From: Streptomyces sp. ISL-66
Lineage (GTDB): Bacteria; Actinomycetota; Actinomycetes; Streptomycetales; Streptomycetaceae
Length of the DNA stretch: 64,000 nucleotides
Direction: 5' to 3'
Assembly: GCF_018614135.1 (NCBI RefSeq)
Contig: NZ_JAGGOW010000036.1
Span: forward strand, 22,830 to 86,829
In this document: piece after piece, positions 8,170 to 15,929 of the stretch
Position numbering within the stretch: position 1 is the stretch's first letter
Layout of the letters: every line of letters starts with the position of its first letter
Notes under the pieces: generated by a model
Database searches by the model: none
What the model saw: only the letters and a program-made list of their open reading frames with translations
Told to the model about the DNA's origin: nothing
Translations under genes and position numbers: made by a program

Positions 8170-8465
8170 CCGCCCTCGACGCGCTCCTTGCCGAGGAGTG
8201 GCCCGACGGAACCTTCGGCGGCCCCCGACCCTCCACACCCGACCTGACACCCCGCGGCCACTGCGTCTGGTGCAACCAGCCCTGGGCCATCAACGCCGAC
8301 GGCACCCTCCGAGTCCACCGAATCCCCGGCGACCCCAACCGCACGCCCTGCATCGGCAGCCGACGTCAACCCGCAACCATCCTCCGACCCCGAACCCGCC
8401 CCGCCACCGCCGCCCGACACCGCGCCGCACTCGTCGCCGCCCTCCGCACCCGAAAGGCCGCCTGA
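8166..8465 (+). CDS. hypothetical small basic protein
   Basis: A GTG start overlaps the preceding stop (GTGA). The 99 residues include a CVWCNQPW motif (about 33-40) and a distant C near 63. This is the layout of small treble-clef proteins often seen in Streptomyces phages. The C-terminus is Arg/Ala-rich and probably contacts nucleic acid. No family name is assigned. Confidence 0.5.
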   Translation: MTALDALLAEEWPDGTFGGPRPSTPDLTPRGHCVWCNQPWAINADGTLRVHRIPGDPNRTPCIGSRRQPATILRPRTRPATAARHRAALVAALRTRKAA

Positions 8466-8755
8466 TGACCGAGCTCGAACGCCTCCGCCTCCACGCCGAA
8501 GCCACCACCGAACGACACACCGCCATCCGCAACCTGCTCGCCCAGGTCGACCTCGTGGACGAGCCCGACGCCTGGGACCTCGGCATGGCCATCCTTGCGA
8601 TCCTCGACGGCCCGCCAGCCCCCGGCCCGTGGGTGCCCTGCACACCCGAACTGCTGGCCGACCACCCGAACGTATGCCGGCGCGGACTTCGTCGGCCCGG
8701 CCGGGACGGGATCAGCCACTACCACCGACTCGACTCCACCGGTCAACCCGCCTGA
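8465..8755 (+). CDS. hypothetical protein
   Basis: A 96-residue protein whose ATG shares a base with the upstream stop. The N-terminal 40 residues form an amphipathic, possibly coiled-coil helix. The C-terminus is proline-rich and ends near a short basic patch. It is the last gene before a strong terminator, so it closes the replication-region operon. Confidence 0.5.
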   Translation: MTELERLRLHAEATTERHTAIRNLLAQVDLVDEPDAWDLGMAILAILDGPPAPGPWVPCTPELLADHPNVCRRGLRRPGRDGISHYHRLDSTGQPA

Positions 8756-8760
8756 CAGCA

Positions 8761-8797
8761 GTGCGGACGCCCTCGAGGAAAGCGAGGGCGTCCGCAC
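8761..8797 (+). terminator. strong intrinsic-type hairpin
   Basis: Perfect 15-bp arms (GTGCGGACGCCCTCG and its complement) surround a 7-nt loop AGGAAAG, six bases after a stop codon. This is the strongest stem in the early region and separates two early operons. Confidence 0.8.
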
Positions 8798-8825
8798 CGA
8801 AAGACTCTCACGAACGGAGATCTCG

Positions 8826-9200
8826 ATGACCAGCAGCATGGAATGGATCCGCCGTAACTACGGCGTCCCCGCCCGACATGGCATGCACGTGACCTACGGC
8901 GGCAAGCCCGCCGTCATCCTCGGCACCCGTGGCCCGCACCTCCGCCTCCGCGTCGAAGGCGAACGCCGGACAGTCACAGACCACCCGACGTACCGCATCG
9001 TCTACCCCGAGGTCCCCCGGCCCGCCCGCCCTCGCGGCTGGTGCTCCTGGTGCACGCAGGACCGGGCCATGACCGCAGCGGGAGTGATGGGCAAGCACCG
9101 CCCGGCATTCCCCACCGCCGAGGACTGCCCCGGCGTCGGCAAGACGCCCATGTGGCCCGTCGAGTACCGCACCAACGCCGAAGCGGCAGGCCGGCAATGA
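8826..9200 (+). CDS. hypothetical protein, KOW-like fold with zinc motif
   Basis: ATG 8826 follows a GGAGA ribosome site. The first 60 residues look like a small beta-barrel (VTYGGKPAVILG...LRLRVEGE), as in KOW or SH3-like RNA-binding domains. A C-terminal zinc motif CSWCTQ and a late C follow. First gene after the terminator at 8761. Nucleic-acid binding is likely; the specific role is unknown. Confidence 0.5.
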   Translation: MTSSMEWIRRNYGVPARHGMHVTYGGKPAVILGTRGPHLRLRVEGERRTVTDHPTYRIVYPEVPRPARPRGWCSWCTQDRAMTAAGVMGKHRPAFPTAEDCPGVGKTPMWPVEYRTNAEAAGRQ

Positions 9201-9484
9201 GCGGCCCGCCGCGGATGCCGCTGACCCGCCCCCAGGCCGCCGTCCTCGAAGCCGCCGCCGACGGAGCCACCCTCACCGTCGTCGCCGCCCGCCTCGGCAT
9301 CCGTCGCGAACAGGCCGCAGCCCGCCTCTCCGAGGCCTACAAGCGGTTGGACGTCGCCTGGATGGATCGCGACGAACGCCGGGCCGCAGCAGTCCGCGTA
9401 GCCCGCAAACGTGGACTGATACCCCCGGTAGCCGACACAACAGGCCCCAGGGAGCCACAGAAGCCCGTCTCGCGGCCGAACTAG
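9197..9484 (+). CDS. LuxR/sigma-4-like HTH protein
   Basis: The 95-residue protein carries one helix-turn-helix (about 8-50): LTRPQAAVLEAAADGATLTV followed by VAARLGIRREQAAARL, the pattern of a GerE or sigma-region-4 domain. No sensor domain is present. It overlaps 8826-9200 and may regulate this operon. Confidence 0.6.
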   Translation: MSGPPRMPLTRPQAAVLEAAADGATLTVVAARLGIRREQAAARLSEAYKRLDVAWMDRDERRAAAVRVARKRGLIPPVADTTGPREPQKPVSRPN

Positions 9485-9577
9485 CCGAGAAGGCGTCCGG
9501 GGTTCACTAGACCCTCAGAACGGCCCTCAGGGGCCGCGCAGGACAGTCCGCCGCCGCAACCGACCGAAAGGCCCGAC

Positions 9578-9754
9578 GTGACCGACCTGCCCGAACAGCA
9601 GCAGCCCGAACCTCCGTGCGGCGCCCGCCCCATCCACGGCACCGCCCGATGCGACCTCCCCGAAGGCCACACCGACCAGCGCCACTCCGCACCCCTGGCC
9701 ATCGGTGGCCGCCTCAGCTTCAAGGCCGACCGCCGTCTCCCCGGCGAACGCTGA
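9578..9754 (+). CDS. 58-residue Cys/His small protein
   Basis: GTG 9578 follows a GAAAGG ribosome site. The centre has CGARPIHGTARCDLPEGH with a further HTDQRH, giving a C-x10-C-x5-H-x4-H zinc-knuckle-like pattern. Very similar C...C.L..GH...H peptides are common in Streptomyces phages and plasmids. Function unknown. Confidence 0.55.
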   Translation: MTDLPEQQQPEPPCGARPIHGTARCDLPEGHTDQRHSAPLAIGGRLSFKADRRLPGER

Positions 9755-9804
9755 CCACCCCGCCCCGGTTCGTCCGGCCTCGCGCACACCGAAGGAGACC
9801 CACC

Positions 9805-10290
9805 ATGACCACGCCCGCGCCCACCCCGATCGACTACCGCACCGCCCCGCCCAAGCTCACTGCCGTCGCGACCGGCTGGCAGGCCTGGTGGGAGGACGTA
9901 GACACCTGGGACGGCTTCACCCTGTACGCGGATCTCGACACCGCGAAGCACCACGCGGCCGTCGCCTACATCAGCGACGAGCACAGCTGGCACGCGGACG
10001 ACGACCCGGCCGACGAAGCGCCCGACGTGGTGCTGACGTGGGCCTTCGCGCATAGCCGCTGGCACCTCCTGGCCGACGGCAAGGGCACCGGCATCCAGCT
10101 TTACCGGCACAGCACCTACGCCACCGCCACCCCGCACCGTCGCCTGACCGAGCTGGAGCACCATGCCGCCTGGCACGCCATCGAGGGCGCGGCAGGCGAG
10201 GAGGGCGCCGATCCGGACACCGTCCTCAACGCGGTGCTTGCCGCCCTGGACATCGACCCGCCGGCCGCTCCGGAGGCACCGAATGCCTGA
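9805..10290 (+). CDS. hypothetical protein
   Basis: A 161-residue acidic protein starts at ATG 9805 behind GAAGGAG. It has an N-terminal alpha/beta region with many aromatic residues (WQAWWEDVDTWDGF, about 23-36). The C-terminus is helical and contains a leucine-rich stretch (about 140-155). No catalytic motif is visible. It overlaps the following zinc-ribbon gene by eight bases. Confidence 0.55.
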   Translation: MTTPAPTPIDYRTAPPKLTAVATGWQAWWEDVDTWDGFTLYADLDTAKHHAAVAYISDEHSWHADDDPADEAPDVVLTWAFAHSRWHLLADGKGTGIQLYRHSTYATATPHRRLTELEHHAAWHAIEGAAGEEGADPDTVLNAVLAALDIDPPAAPEAPNA

Positions 10291-10429
10291 CGAGCAGCCC
10301 ACCGAGGACGCGCCCGACGAGTGCCCCGAGTGCGGCACCACCGCCTTCGACCTCGGCCACCCGACCGTCGAGCGCCCGTTCCTGGCCTGGCTGTGCATCG
10401 GCTGCCGTTGGGGAACCGCTGCCTACTGA
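10283..10429 (+). CDS. small zinc ribbon
   Basis: The 48-residue product has CPECG (about 14-18) and CIGC (about 38-41), a classic four-cysteine zinc ribbon spaced by 20 residues. An acidic N-terminus precedes it. It could be an RNA-polymerase- or ribosome-associated factor, but only metal binding can be inferred. A hairpin follows nine bases after the stop. Confidence 0.55.
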   Translation: MPDEQPTEDAPDECPECGTTAFDLGHPTVERPFLAWLCIGCRWGTAAY

Positions 10430-10437
10430 CCCCGAGC

Positions 10438-10466
10438 GCCGGCCCGCACTCGACCTGCGGGCCGGC
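10438..10466 (+). terminator. GC-rich hairpin
   Basis: Perfect 11-bp arms GCCGGCCCGCA and TGCGGGCCGGC flank a 7-nt loop directly behind 10283-10429. There is no T-tract. A terminator or attenuator. Confidence 0.65.
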
Positions 10467-10501
10467 CTCCACCGAGCATCCCACCGATCAAGGAGCAGAC
10501 C

Positions 10502-10819
10502 GTGAGCAGCTTCGAGTACACCGACCATGACCGCAGCACCCTCGCGATCACGTCGGCCACCCTCCGCGACGGCACCCGCGTACTGGAGTTCACCGCAACC
10601 GGCTGCTGGACGGCCACCGTGTACGTACCGCTCGACCGCGTGGAGGAGGTCATTGCCGGGCTCCGCGACGTGGCCCGACAGACCGCCGGACAGGCGCCGA
10701 CTGGCGAAGCGCTCTGCGGTCTCTGCGGGGCCGCGCACGGCAGCCACCACCACCGGTGGACCAGCACGGATGACGCCATTGCCAACGCGCGGTGGACCGC
10801 CGAGGAGGCCGGAGCATGA
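10502..10819 (+). CDS. hypothetical protein
   Basis: GTG 10502 follows AAGGAGC. The 105-residue protein begins with a predicted beta-sheet sandwich (to about residue 45). A helix follows, and a CGLCG pair with HGSHHHRW makes a Cys2-His zinc-like site (about 72-85). It overlaps the next gene by four bases. Confidence 0.5.
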   Translation: MSSFEYTDHDRSTLAITSATLRDGTRVLEFTATGCWTATVYVPLDRVEEVIAGLRDVARQTAGQAPTGEALCGLCGAAHGSHHHRWTSTDDAIANARWTAEEAGA

Positions 10820-11106
10820 GCACCACGCAACTCGTCGTCGCGGCCCTGGTCATCGGCTACATCCTCGGTCTCTGGCAGCCCGCCCGCCGTCTCACCGAGT
10901 GGGCCGACCGCCTCGTCTGGCAGCAGCCGCCCGTAGGCCGCCGAAGCTGGCGCTGGTGGGCTGCGCAGCCGGTGTACGCAGTGCAGATCCTGCTGCTGCT
11001 CGTCACCCAGCCGGTCACCACCGTGCAGGCCTGGCGGACCCGCAACGACCCGCCGCCGCCACGCTCGCCCGCGCCCCGCATCCGCAGCCTCAAGGAGGAG
11101 CCGTGA
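10816..11106 (+). CDS. two-segment membrane protein
   Basis: ATG 10816 overlaps the upstream stop; an earlier in-frame GTG or ATG would lie inside that gene. The 96 residues contain two hydrophobic segments (about 4-20 and 50-66) joined by a Trp/Arg-rich linker. The tail is Pro/Arg-rich and cytoplasmic by the positive-inside rule. Role unknown. Confidence 0.5.
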   Translation: MSTTQLVVAALVIGYILGLWQPARRLTEWADRLVWQQPPVGRRSWRWWAAQPVYAVQILLLLVTQPVTTVQAWRTRNDPPPPRSPAPRIRSLKEEP

Positions 11107-11204
11107 TCGTCCTCGCCGTGGCCGCCGGCTGGTGCCTCGCCTCGATCGCCGTCTGCGCCCTGTACAGCCTCACCCGCACCCTCTACCGCAGGAGCCACCG
11201 ATGA
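11103..11204 (+). CDS. 33-residue membrane peptide
   Basis: A GTG start coupled to the previous stop encodes a single hydrophobic helix (about residues 1-22) and a basic tail ending RTLYRRSHR. Overlap at both ends and the well-formed transmembrane pattern argue for a real peptide. Confidence 0.45.
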   Translation: MIVLAVAAGWCLASIAVCALYSLTRTLYRRSHR

Positions 11205-11629
11205 CCGAGTCCCGCCGCTTCCATCTCCTCCGCCACCACGACGTCACCGGGGTCTCCGGCGATGGCATCGTCGCCGACGGTGTCCTGTGGCCCGACGGCG
11301 CCGCGTCCGTCCGCTGGCGGGGCGAACACCCCTCGGTCGTCTTCTGGGACCGGGGACAGCTCAGCGTCGATCACGTTCATGGACACGGCGGCTTCACCGA
11401 GATCGTCTGGGACGACAACGGCAGCGACGCCAGCAGGCTCGCCCGGATCGCCCAGGGCCACAGCAAGGACCAGAGCACAGGCGGCATGACGTCCGGCCTC
11501 TGCGACGAGTGCGAGCAGCGCTGGCCCTGCCCGACCTATGCGTGGGCCACCACCAACCGCGACGTCCTCGCCACCTGGGACCCGGGCGACGACGAGGACG
11601 AAGCCCAGCCCGACGGGAGCAGCCGATGA
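11201..11629 (+). CDS. hypothetical protein
   Basis: This 142-residue protein has a beta-rich N-terminal domain (residues 1-75), recalling immunity-type or small regulatory domains. Near residue 102 it has CDECEQRWPC, enough for a zinc site. The tail is acidic. Overlaps with both neighbours place it in one long early operon. Confidence 0.5.
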   Translation: MTESRRFHLLRHHDVTGVSGDGIVADGVLWPDGAASVRWRGEHPSVVFWDRGQLSVDHVHGHGGFTEIVWDDNGSDASRLARIAQGHSKDQSTGGMTSGLCDECEQRWPCPTYAWATTNRDVLATWDPGDDEDEAQPDGSSR

Positions 11630-11817
11630 CCGAACAGCCGCCCGAGCCCGAACCTCTCGCCTGCGCCGACCAGCGGAGCGGCTGGACGTGCACGCTCCTC
11701 GCCGGCCGCCACCCCGAGTCCAAGCACTGGGACCAGGACGCTGGCCGCTGGTGGCAGCAGAGCGGCGAACCGCCGTACAGCAACCGGGAGCAGGCCGCCG
11801 TGAAGGCTGAGACGTGA
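11626..11817 (+). CDS. small hypothetical protein
   Basis: The 63-residue product has the pattern WTCTLLAGRHPESKHWD (about 20-36), close to the small actinophage C...GHxx.H zinc-knuckle family seen also at 9578. The rest is low complexity. It overlaps both neighbours by four bases. Confidence 0.45.
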   Translation: MTEQPPEPEPLACADQRSGWTCTLLAGRHPESKHWDQDAGRWWQQSGEPPYSNREQAAVKAET

Positions 11818-12044
11818 CCGGCCAGCTCGAGCTGTGGCAGCCCGGCTGGGACATCGAACCCTGCGACACCGCAGCAGCCCCTGTCCCGGCCGCCCGCCGC
11901 GGCAACCCCTACGCCAACGCCGCCGACAACGACGAGCGCGGCCGGCCGCTCACCTCCGACCACGCCAGGCCACCCGGCCGCGGAGACGCGTGGCGGCTGC
12001 TTAAGCCCGTCATCGACGTGACCATCCAAGGAGAGATGCTGTGA
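11814..12044 (+). CDS. small hypothetical protein
   Basis: A GTG start overlaps the previous stop. The 76 residues are mostly disordered, with conserved-looking segments TGQLELWQPGWDIEP near the start and RGDAWRLLKPVID near the end. No motif permits a function. Confidence 0.4.
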   Translation: MTGQLELWQPGWDIEPCDTAAAPVPAARRGNPYANAADNDERGRPLTSDHARPPGRGDAWRLLKPVIDVTIQGEML

Positions 12045-12439
12045 CCGACACACCCGAGACTTGCGCTTGCGGCCGAACGCGAACGCACCCTGCGCATCGA
12101 TTCATGCTTGGCCGGATGGTCTGGCATTGCCTCGGCTCGACCGACTCGGCCGCCGGCTACTGCCCGCACTGCGGACGCGGCGACGTTGCGCCCACCGCCG
12201 ACGAGTACGAGCAGCAGCGGCAACGGGCGGCGAATGCCGAAGCCGACCTGCACCGCGTCCGCACCGTCCTCCGCCTGCTGCCCGCCCCAGACTCCAGCCT
12301 GCGCGGCCAGATCATCGAATCGATCTGCACCTGGGCCGACCACACCAGCTCCGACGCCGGCGCCGCAGCAGACGCCGTACTCGCCGTCATCGCCCGGCAC
12401 GCCGCCCTCGACCAGCCGCTGAACCGCCCCACCACCTGA
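12041..12439 (+). CDS. zinc-finger and coiled-coil protein
   Basis: GTG 12041 gives 132 residues. CACGRTRTHPAH (about 8-19) and CPHCGRG (about 41-47) make a zinc-binding N-terminus. A heptad-rich helix follows (about 55-85). It overlaps the preceding gene and is 30 bp from the next. A structural or nucleic-acid-binding role is probable. Confidence 0.5.
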   Translation: MTDTPETCACGRTRTHPAHRFMLGRMVWHCLGSTDSAAGYCPHCGRGDVAPTADEYEQQRQRAANAEADLHRVRTVLRLLPAPDSSLRGQIIESICTWADHTSSDAGAAADAVLAVIARHAALDQPLNRPTT

Positions 12440-12469
12440 CCGACCGCACCGCCGCACAAGGAGCACGCC

Positions 12470-13075
12470 TTGAGCACCTGCTGTGTCTGCCATTGCCCCC
12501 TCCGCGCCGACGAGGCCGATCGTTACTGCTGCCACCCCTGCCAGCGCCGCATCGACGACAACCTCGCCGCCCTGCCTGGTCTGTACGCCGAACTCACCGC
12601 GGGACTTGCCCCCGGCGCTGGCGGCAACGGCCCCCGGGTCAGCGGCAGCCGCTCCGCCCCCGTTCCCGTCCGCCTCGAAGCCCTCTCCCTGATCGCCGAC
12701 GGCGGAGTCGTCTCCACCGTCGAAGCGTGGGTAGTCGATTGGGCCGACCGCGGATACGCCACCCCCAGCAGCGGCGGCCGGCTCGCCCACCGTCTCGACC
12801 ACGCTGTCGGCACCCTCCGCTTCAACCTCGACGCGGCCACCCGCCAGCATCCGGCGATCGAAGAGTTCGCCAAGGAGATAGGCCACGTGAGGCGCGTCTG
12901 CACTGCCCACGCCGGACTGCAGCCTTCCGCCCAGCTCACCGCCATCTGCCCCTGCGGTGGCACCCTCCGCTTCAGCTTCGACGCCGCCGAGGCTGGCTGC
13001 CGAGACTGCGGCGACCGGTACGAACACTGCCGGCTCATCGAACTCGCCCGGCAGACCGGCGGCATCGCGGCATGA
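12470..13075 (+). CDS. Cys-rich protein with N- and C-terminal zinc domains
   Basis: A rare TTG start at 12470 is chosen because AAGGAG lies seven bases upstream and the first codons already encode the zinc ribbon (CCVCHCP, CCHPC). The 201-residue product has a helical middle and a second ribbon near the end (CPCGG at about 157-161, CRDCG at about 175-179). Two terminal zinc ribbons around a helical core resemble actinophage replication or transcription accessory proteins. It is the last forward gene before a reverse-strand block. Confidence 0.6.
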   Translation: MSTCCVCHCPLRADEADRYCCHPCQRRIDDNLAALPGLYAELTAGLAPGAGGNGPRVSGSRSAPVPVRLEALSLIADGGVVSTVEAWVVDWADRGYATPSSGGRLAHRLDHAVGTLRFNLDAATRQHPAIEEFAKEIGHVRRVCTAHAGLQPSAQLTAICPCGGTLRFSFDAAEAGCRDCGDRYEHCRLIELARQTGGIAA

Positions 13076-13077
13076 CG

Positions 13078-13109
13078 AAGGCCCCTCGCCGATCACGGCG
13101 GGGGGCCTT
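13078..13109. terminator. bidirectional terminator between converging genes
   Basis: AAGGCCCCTCGCCG pairs with CGGCGGGGGGCCTT around a 4-nt loop ATCA, with a single G-T wobble. A-rich and T-rich ends on both sides suit termination of both the forward early operon and the reverse Nudix operon. Confidence 0.75.
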
Positions 13110-13124
13110 CACTTGCGTTCGGGG

Positions 13125-13535
13125 TCAGGCGGTCAGCTGCTCGGCCAGGTGTTCCTGTACGGGCGGGTACAGGCCCCACGGCACGTAGGCCGGAATCTCG
13201 TCGAGTGAAACCCAGGCGACCTCGGCCAGCTCCTCGGCGTCCTCGACTCGCGCTTCGCCGGCGACGACCTTGCACGCCACGTAGGTCATATCCGCGCCGG
13301 TGTCCGGGTGGATGCGGGCCCCGATGACCTTCACGGCCTTGACCTCGAGCGCGGTTTCCTCGGCGACCTCCCGGACTGCGGCCTGCTCCGCCGACTCGTC
13401 GGCTTCGATGCCGCCGCCGGGTAGCGCCCACGACAGCTTGCCCTCCCGCTGCCGCCTCCTGATCATCAGGAACCGGTCGCCGTCGGCGATGACCGCCATC
13501 GACACGCGCGGCGGCTGTTCGGTCGTCTCACTCAT
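13125..13535 (-). CDS. Nudix hydrolase
   Basis: The 136-residue protein has a near-complete Nudix box at 41-63: G41, E47, R55-E56, E59-E60 (consensus Gx5Ex7REUxEExGU, with Ala at the final Gly). It should hydrolyse a nucleoside diphosphate linked to another moiety; the substrate is unknown. It is co-transcribed with the HTH-Nudix fusion upstream (four-base overlap). The AICE pSAM2 encodes a Nudix-motif protein, Pif, that gives transfer immunity; a similar exclusion role here is possible but unproven. Confidence 0.8.
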   Translation of the reverse strand: MSETTEQPPRVSMAVIADGDRFLMIRRRQREGKLSWALPGGGIEADESAEQAAVREVAEETALEVKAVKVIGARIHPDTGADMTYVACKVVAGEARVEDAEELAEVAWVSLDEIPAYVPWGLYPPVQEHLAEQLTA

Positions 13536-14167
13536 GCAGCTACCCCTAGGGCATCGAGGACCGGCCGGTAGATCCGGTCGGCGGGAATGAAGCGGGTCAG
13601 GCTGGCGACGGGCACGAACGCTGCCTCCGCGTTCTCGGCGGGATCCAGGTTCGAGGCCTCGCCCATCAGGTACTCGCAGAGGACGTAGTTCGCTTGCACG
13701 CCGGTGGCCGGGTGCAGTCGGGAGCCGAGCGACTCGCGGACGGTGCAGTGCACGCCCGTCTCGGCGCGCGTCTCCCTCACTGCGACAGCCGCGACTTCGG
13801 CGCCTGGCTTTACGACGCCGGCGGGAAACTGCCAGTAAAGATCGCCGCCGTCCCGCCGCTGAACGAGAAGTACCTCGGCACCGCGGAGGACCACGGCAAT
13901 AGCGACACGGAGGGCCTGGGCCGTGGTGTCGCCGGGCGGCTGGGCTAGGCGGGCGAACCGTAAGCGCACAGGAGGCAGGGCCTTCTCCAGGAGAGTGTCC
14001 AGGGCGGATTGGATTTCGTTCACCGGCACCACGTCCGGGTTCGCGTGCCAGCTCGCCACGGTCCGGGGTGCAACACCGAGGCGTCTGGCGAAGGCCTCAC
14101 CAGACATTCGGTGCGCGGCCTGCAGCTGGGAGGCGGTGCGCCCGGTCCAGGTGTCGATGACTTCCAC
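13532..14167 (-). CDS. HTH-Nudix fusion with degenerate Nudix box, probable ligand-sensing regulator
   Basis: Residues 10-48 form an Xre-like HTH (QLQAAHRMSGEAFARRLGV, then TVASWH). Residues 86-200 form a Nudix fold. In the Nudix box, Ala123 replaces the Glu of Gx5E and Ala135 replaces a catalytic Glu in RETRAET, so hydrolysis is doubtful. A Nudix domain kept for sensing and joined to a DNA-binding domain recalls NrtR-type regulators, although there the HTH is C-terminal. Similar HTH-Nudix proteins are widespread in Streptomyces. It overlaps the active Nudix gene. Confidence 0.75.
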   Translation of the reverse strand: MEVIDTWTGRTASQLQAAHRMSGEAFARRLGVAPRTVASWHANPDVVPVNEIQSALDTLLEKALPPVRLRFARLAQPPGDTTAQALRVAIAVVLRGAEVLLVQRRDGGDLYWQFPAGVVKPGAEVAAVAVRETRAETGVHCTVRESLGSRLHPATGVQANYVLCEYLMGEASNLDPAENAEAAFVPVASLTRFIPADRIYRPVLDALGVAA

Positions 14168-14298
14168 AATGTCGCCCTCGCGGTCTCGTGTCTCTCGACC
14201 TGCACAGTCACTGCATGATCGCGGCAGTCTCGCTGCGACGGCAGTGCATCGTCAGCCAGGCTCGATCGGCGTTGACTCGAAGCATGCAGACAACGACT

Positions 14299-14532
14299 TC
14301 ACCGACTGCGGGCAATGGCCTCTGCGCGAGAGCCGCTGAACCCGAGCAGTTCGCCGACCTGCTTCCAGGTGCGTCCCTCGTAGAGGATCCACACGATCTC
14401 CTTCTCGATGGCCTTGAGGCTGCGGTCTTCCAGGGCAATCTCGGCACGGCGTGCGCGGGTGGTTCGGAAGCGCTCGGCCAGGTTTTCGACAAGTGGCTGC
14501 GTGGAGGCGTCCTCTGTAGGGGTGTCGGTCAT
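14299..14532 (-). CDS. small HTH protein, possible autoregulator
   Basis: The 77-residue protein starts at ATG 14532-14530. It carries a helix-turn-helix near its C-terminus (about 50-72, YEGRTWKQVGELLGFSGSRA). The gene appears leaderless: a -10 TACCCT (14544-14539) lies six bases before the start, and a -35 TTGAAG (14567-14562) stands at 17-bp spacing. The -35 coincides with half of the palindromic operator found 30 bp upstream, which suggests autoregulation. Confidence 0.6.
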   Translation of the reverse strand: MTDTPTEDASTQPLVENLAERFRTTRARRAEIALEDRSLKAIEKEIVWILYEGRTWKQVGELLGFSGSRAEAIARSR

Positions 14533-14538
14533 GGCCTC

Positions 14539-14619
14539 AGGGTAGAGCCGATTTCGGGCATCTTCAATGGGGGCGTTGACATGGCGCCTCGATGGGTCTT
14601 CAATGAGGTTATTGAAGAC
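14539..14619. promoter_or_regulatory. divergent promoter region with palindromic operator
   Basis: Reverse promoter: -35 TTGAAG (14567-14562), 17 bp, -10 TACCCT (14544-14539). A forward promoter candidate has TTGACA at 14576-14581 and TTCAAT at 14599-14604, also 17 bp apart. A perfect palindrome GTCTTCAAT-N6-ATTGAAGAC (14596-14619) covers the forward -10, and a matching half-site TCTTCAAT (14561-14568) covers the reverse -35. One repressor could therefore control both directions. Confidence 0.6.
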
Positions 14620-14751
14620 GACGGCGCTCCACCGCCGGAAGGCTTCACAGCGCCTCTCCACCGGCGCGTCCAGAACAAAACAGAACGGCCCCGGCAGGGA
14701 CTCCACTCCCACGCCAGGGCCTGACCACCAGGATCTTTGAAGGGACCCCTG

Positions 14752-15231
14752 ATGGCTTCCGTGAACTCTACCTTCGTGATCGCTCCGTCCCAGACGCAAC
14801 GTCTCGCGCTCCTCGAGGTCAAGTACGGCTTCGGCCAGCTTGCCCCGACCGCGCAGAACCTGCTGCAGGTCGCTGCCACCATCGCGGACACCACCGGCTT
14901 CCCCGTCGAGGCCCCGGCCAGCGAGCGCCTGACCCGCCTGTTCCTCAGCCGTGCCAGCAGCAAGCTGATCGCCCCGCTCCAGACGGCCGCCTCCCAAGCC
15001 GAACGCGACCGGGACCGGATCCTGTACCTGGAGCCGAGCCAGGAGACGCACGACGCCCGCACCGCTGCCGAGCGCCGCCTCGTCGACACCCAGAGCCGCG
15101 TGTACGTCGCCCGTCAGCAGGTCGACCAGCTCGTCGAGGACACGCTCGACACCCTGCTGCCGCTGCTGGCTGGCGTCACCCTCGGCGACCTGTCCGCCCT
15201 GCTCCGCCTCGCCGCCGAGGACGTCCGATGA
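14752..15231 (+). CDS. hypothetical helical protein
   Basis: ATG 14752 is chosen over an in-frame TTG at 14737 because AAGGGA sits at the right distance. The 159-residue product is largely helical, with coiled-coil-like stretches (about 75-125). It is the first forward gene after the divergent control region. This start of the AICE-like segment encodes no recognised domain. Confidence 0.55.
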   Translation: MASVNSTFVIAPSQTQRLALLEVKYGFGQLAPTAQNLLQVAATIADTTGFPVEAPASERLTRLFLSRASSKLIAPLQTAASQAERDRDRILYLEPSQETHDARTAAERRLVDTQSRVYVARQQVDQLVEDTLDTLLPLLAGVTLGDLSALLRLAAEDVR

Positions 15232-15731
15232 GCGCCCCGGCCGCCCAGTCCCAGCCCTCCCCGGTCCGGCGCCTGATCGCCGCGGGGATCAAGCGCGCCG
15301 GCCAGCCGTGGCTCGTCGAGCAGCCGACCATGACGCAGACGGGGCGGGCCCGACACGCCATCGCCGCGTTCGCCCGCACCTCCTCCGGTAAGCAGCGCCT
15401 CATCCGGGCCGCCGCCGAGGAGTACCTGTCCCAGATCGACCGGCGTCGCCTCCCCGTCGGCTACGGCCGAGCCATCCTCGACGACTACGCGAACCGCATC
15501 GACGCCTACGAGATGCGGCAGGGCCACGTCTTCACCAAGATGCTCGGCCTGTCCATCCGGCCCGGTGACGCAGCACTCCCCGAGATCGCCCGCACCGTGC
15601 TGGCTGCGGCGGACGCGACGGTCGAAGAGCTCGTCTCGGCTGCGAAGGCCTCGGGTGACCCGGCCGGTCTCGCCGTCGCCTGGATCGTCTCCGCCGCCGC
15701 CTCTCACGTCCGCCAGCTGAGCGCCGCCTGA
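15228..15731 (+). CDS. hypothetical protein
   Basis: A 167-residue alanine- and arginine-rich helical protein overlapping the preceding gene by four bases. Its two central helices (about 60-110) contain conserved-looking KQRLIRAAAEEYL and YANRIDAYEMRQG. No enzymatic motif. Probably a partner of 14752-15231 because the two genes are coupled. Confidence 0.5.
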   Translation: MSAPAAQSQPSPVRRLIAAGIKRAGQPWLVEQPTMTQTGRARHAIAAFARTSSGKQRLIRAAAEEYLSQIDRRRLPVGYGRAILDDYANRIDAYEMRQGHVFTKMLGLSIRPGDAALPEIARTVLAAADATVEELVSAAKASGDPAGLAVAWIVSAAASHVRQLSAA

Positions 15732-15898
15732 TGGCCGCCTCCGCCCAGTCGGGCCACAGCATCATCGACCGGCCCGCGACCGCGCAGACCTGCAGCCAGG
15801 ACTACCAGGCCGCGCAGGCCCAGCGTGCCGAGTCCGCTGGCGCCCAGCGTGACCAGCTCGGCTCCGCGACCGGCGCCGGCCCGCACACCAACCGCTGA
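15731..15898 (+). CDS. small hypothetical protein
   Basis: ATG 15731 shares its A with the preceding stop. The 55 residues are rich in Ala, Gln and Ser and probably disordered. The coupled start and normal third-position GC support coding. Confidence 0.4.
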   Translation: MAASAQSGHSIIDRPATAQTCSQDYQAAQAQRAESAGAQRDQLGSATGAGPHTNR

Positions 15899-15929
15899 AT
15901 CATCCACCCAGCCATTGAGGAGTACGCCC

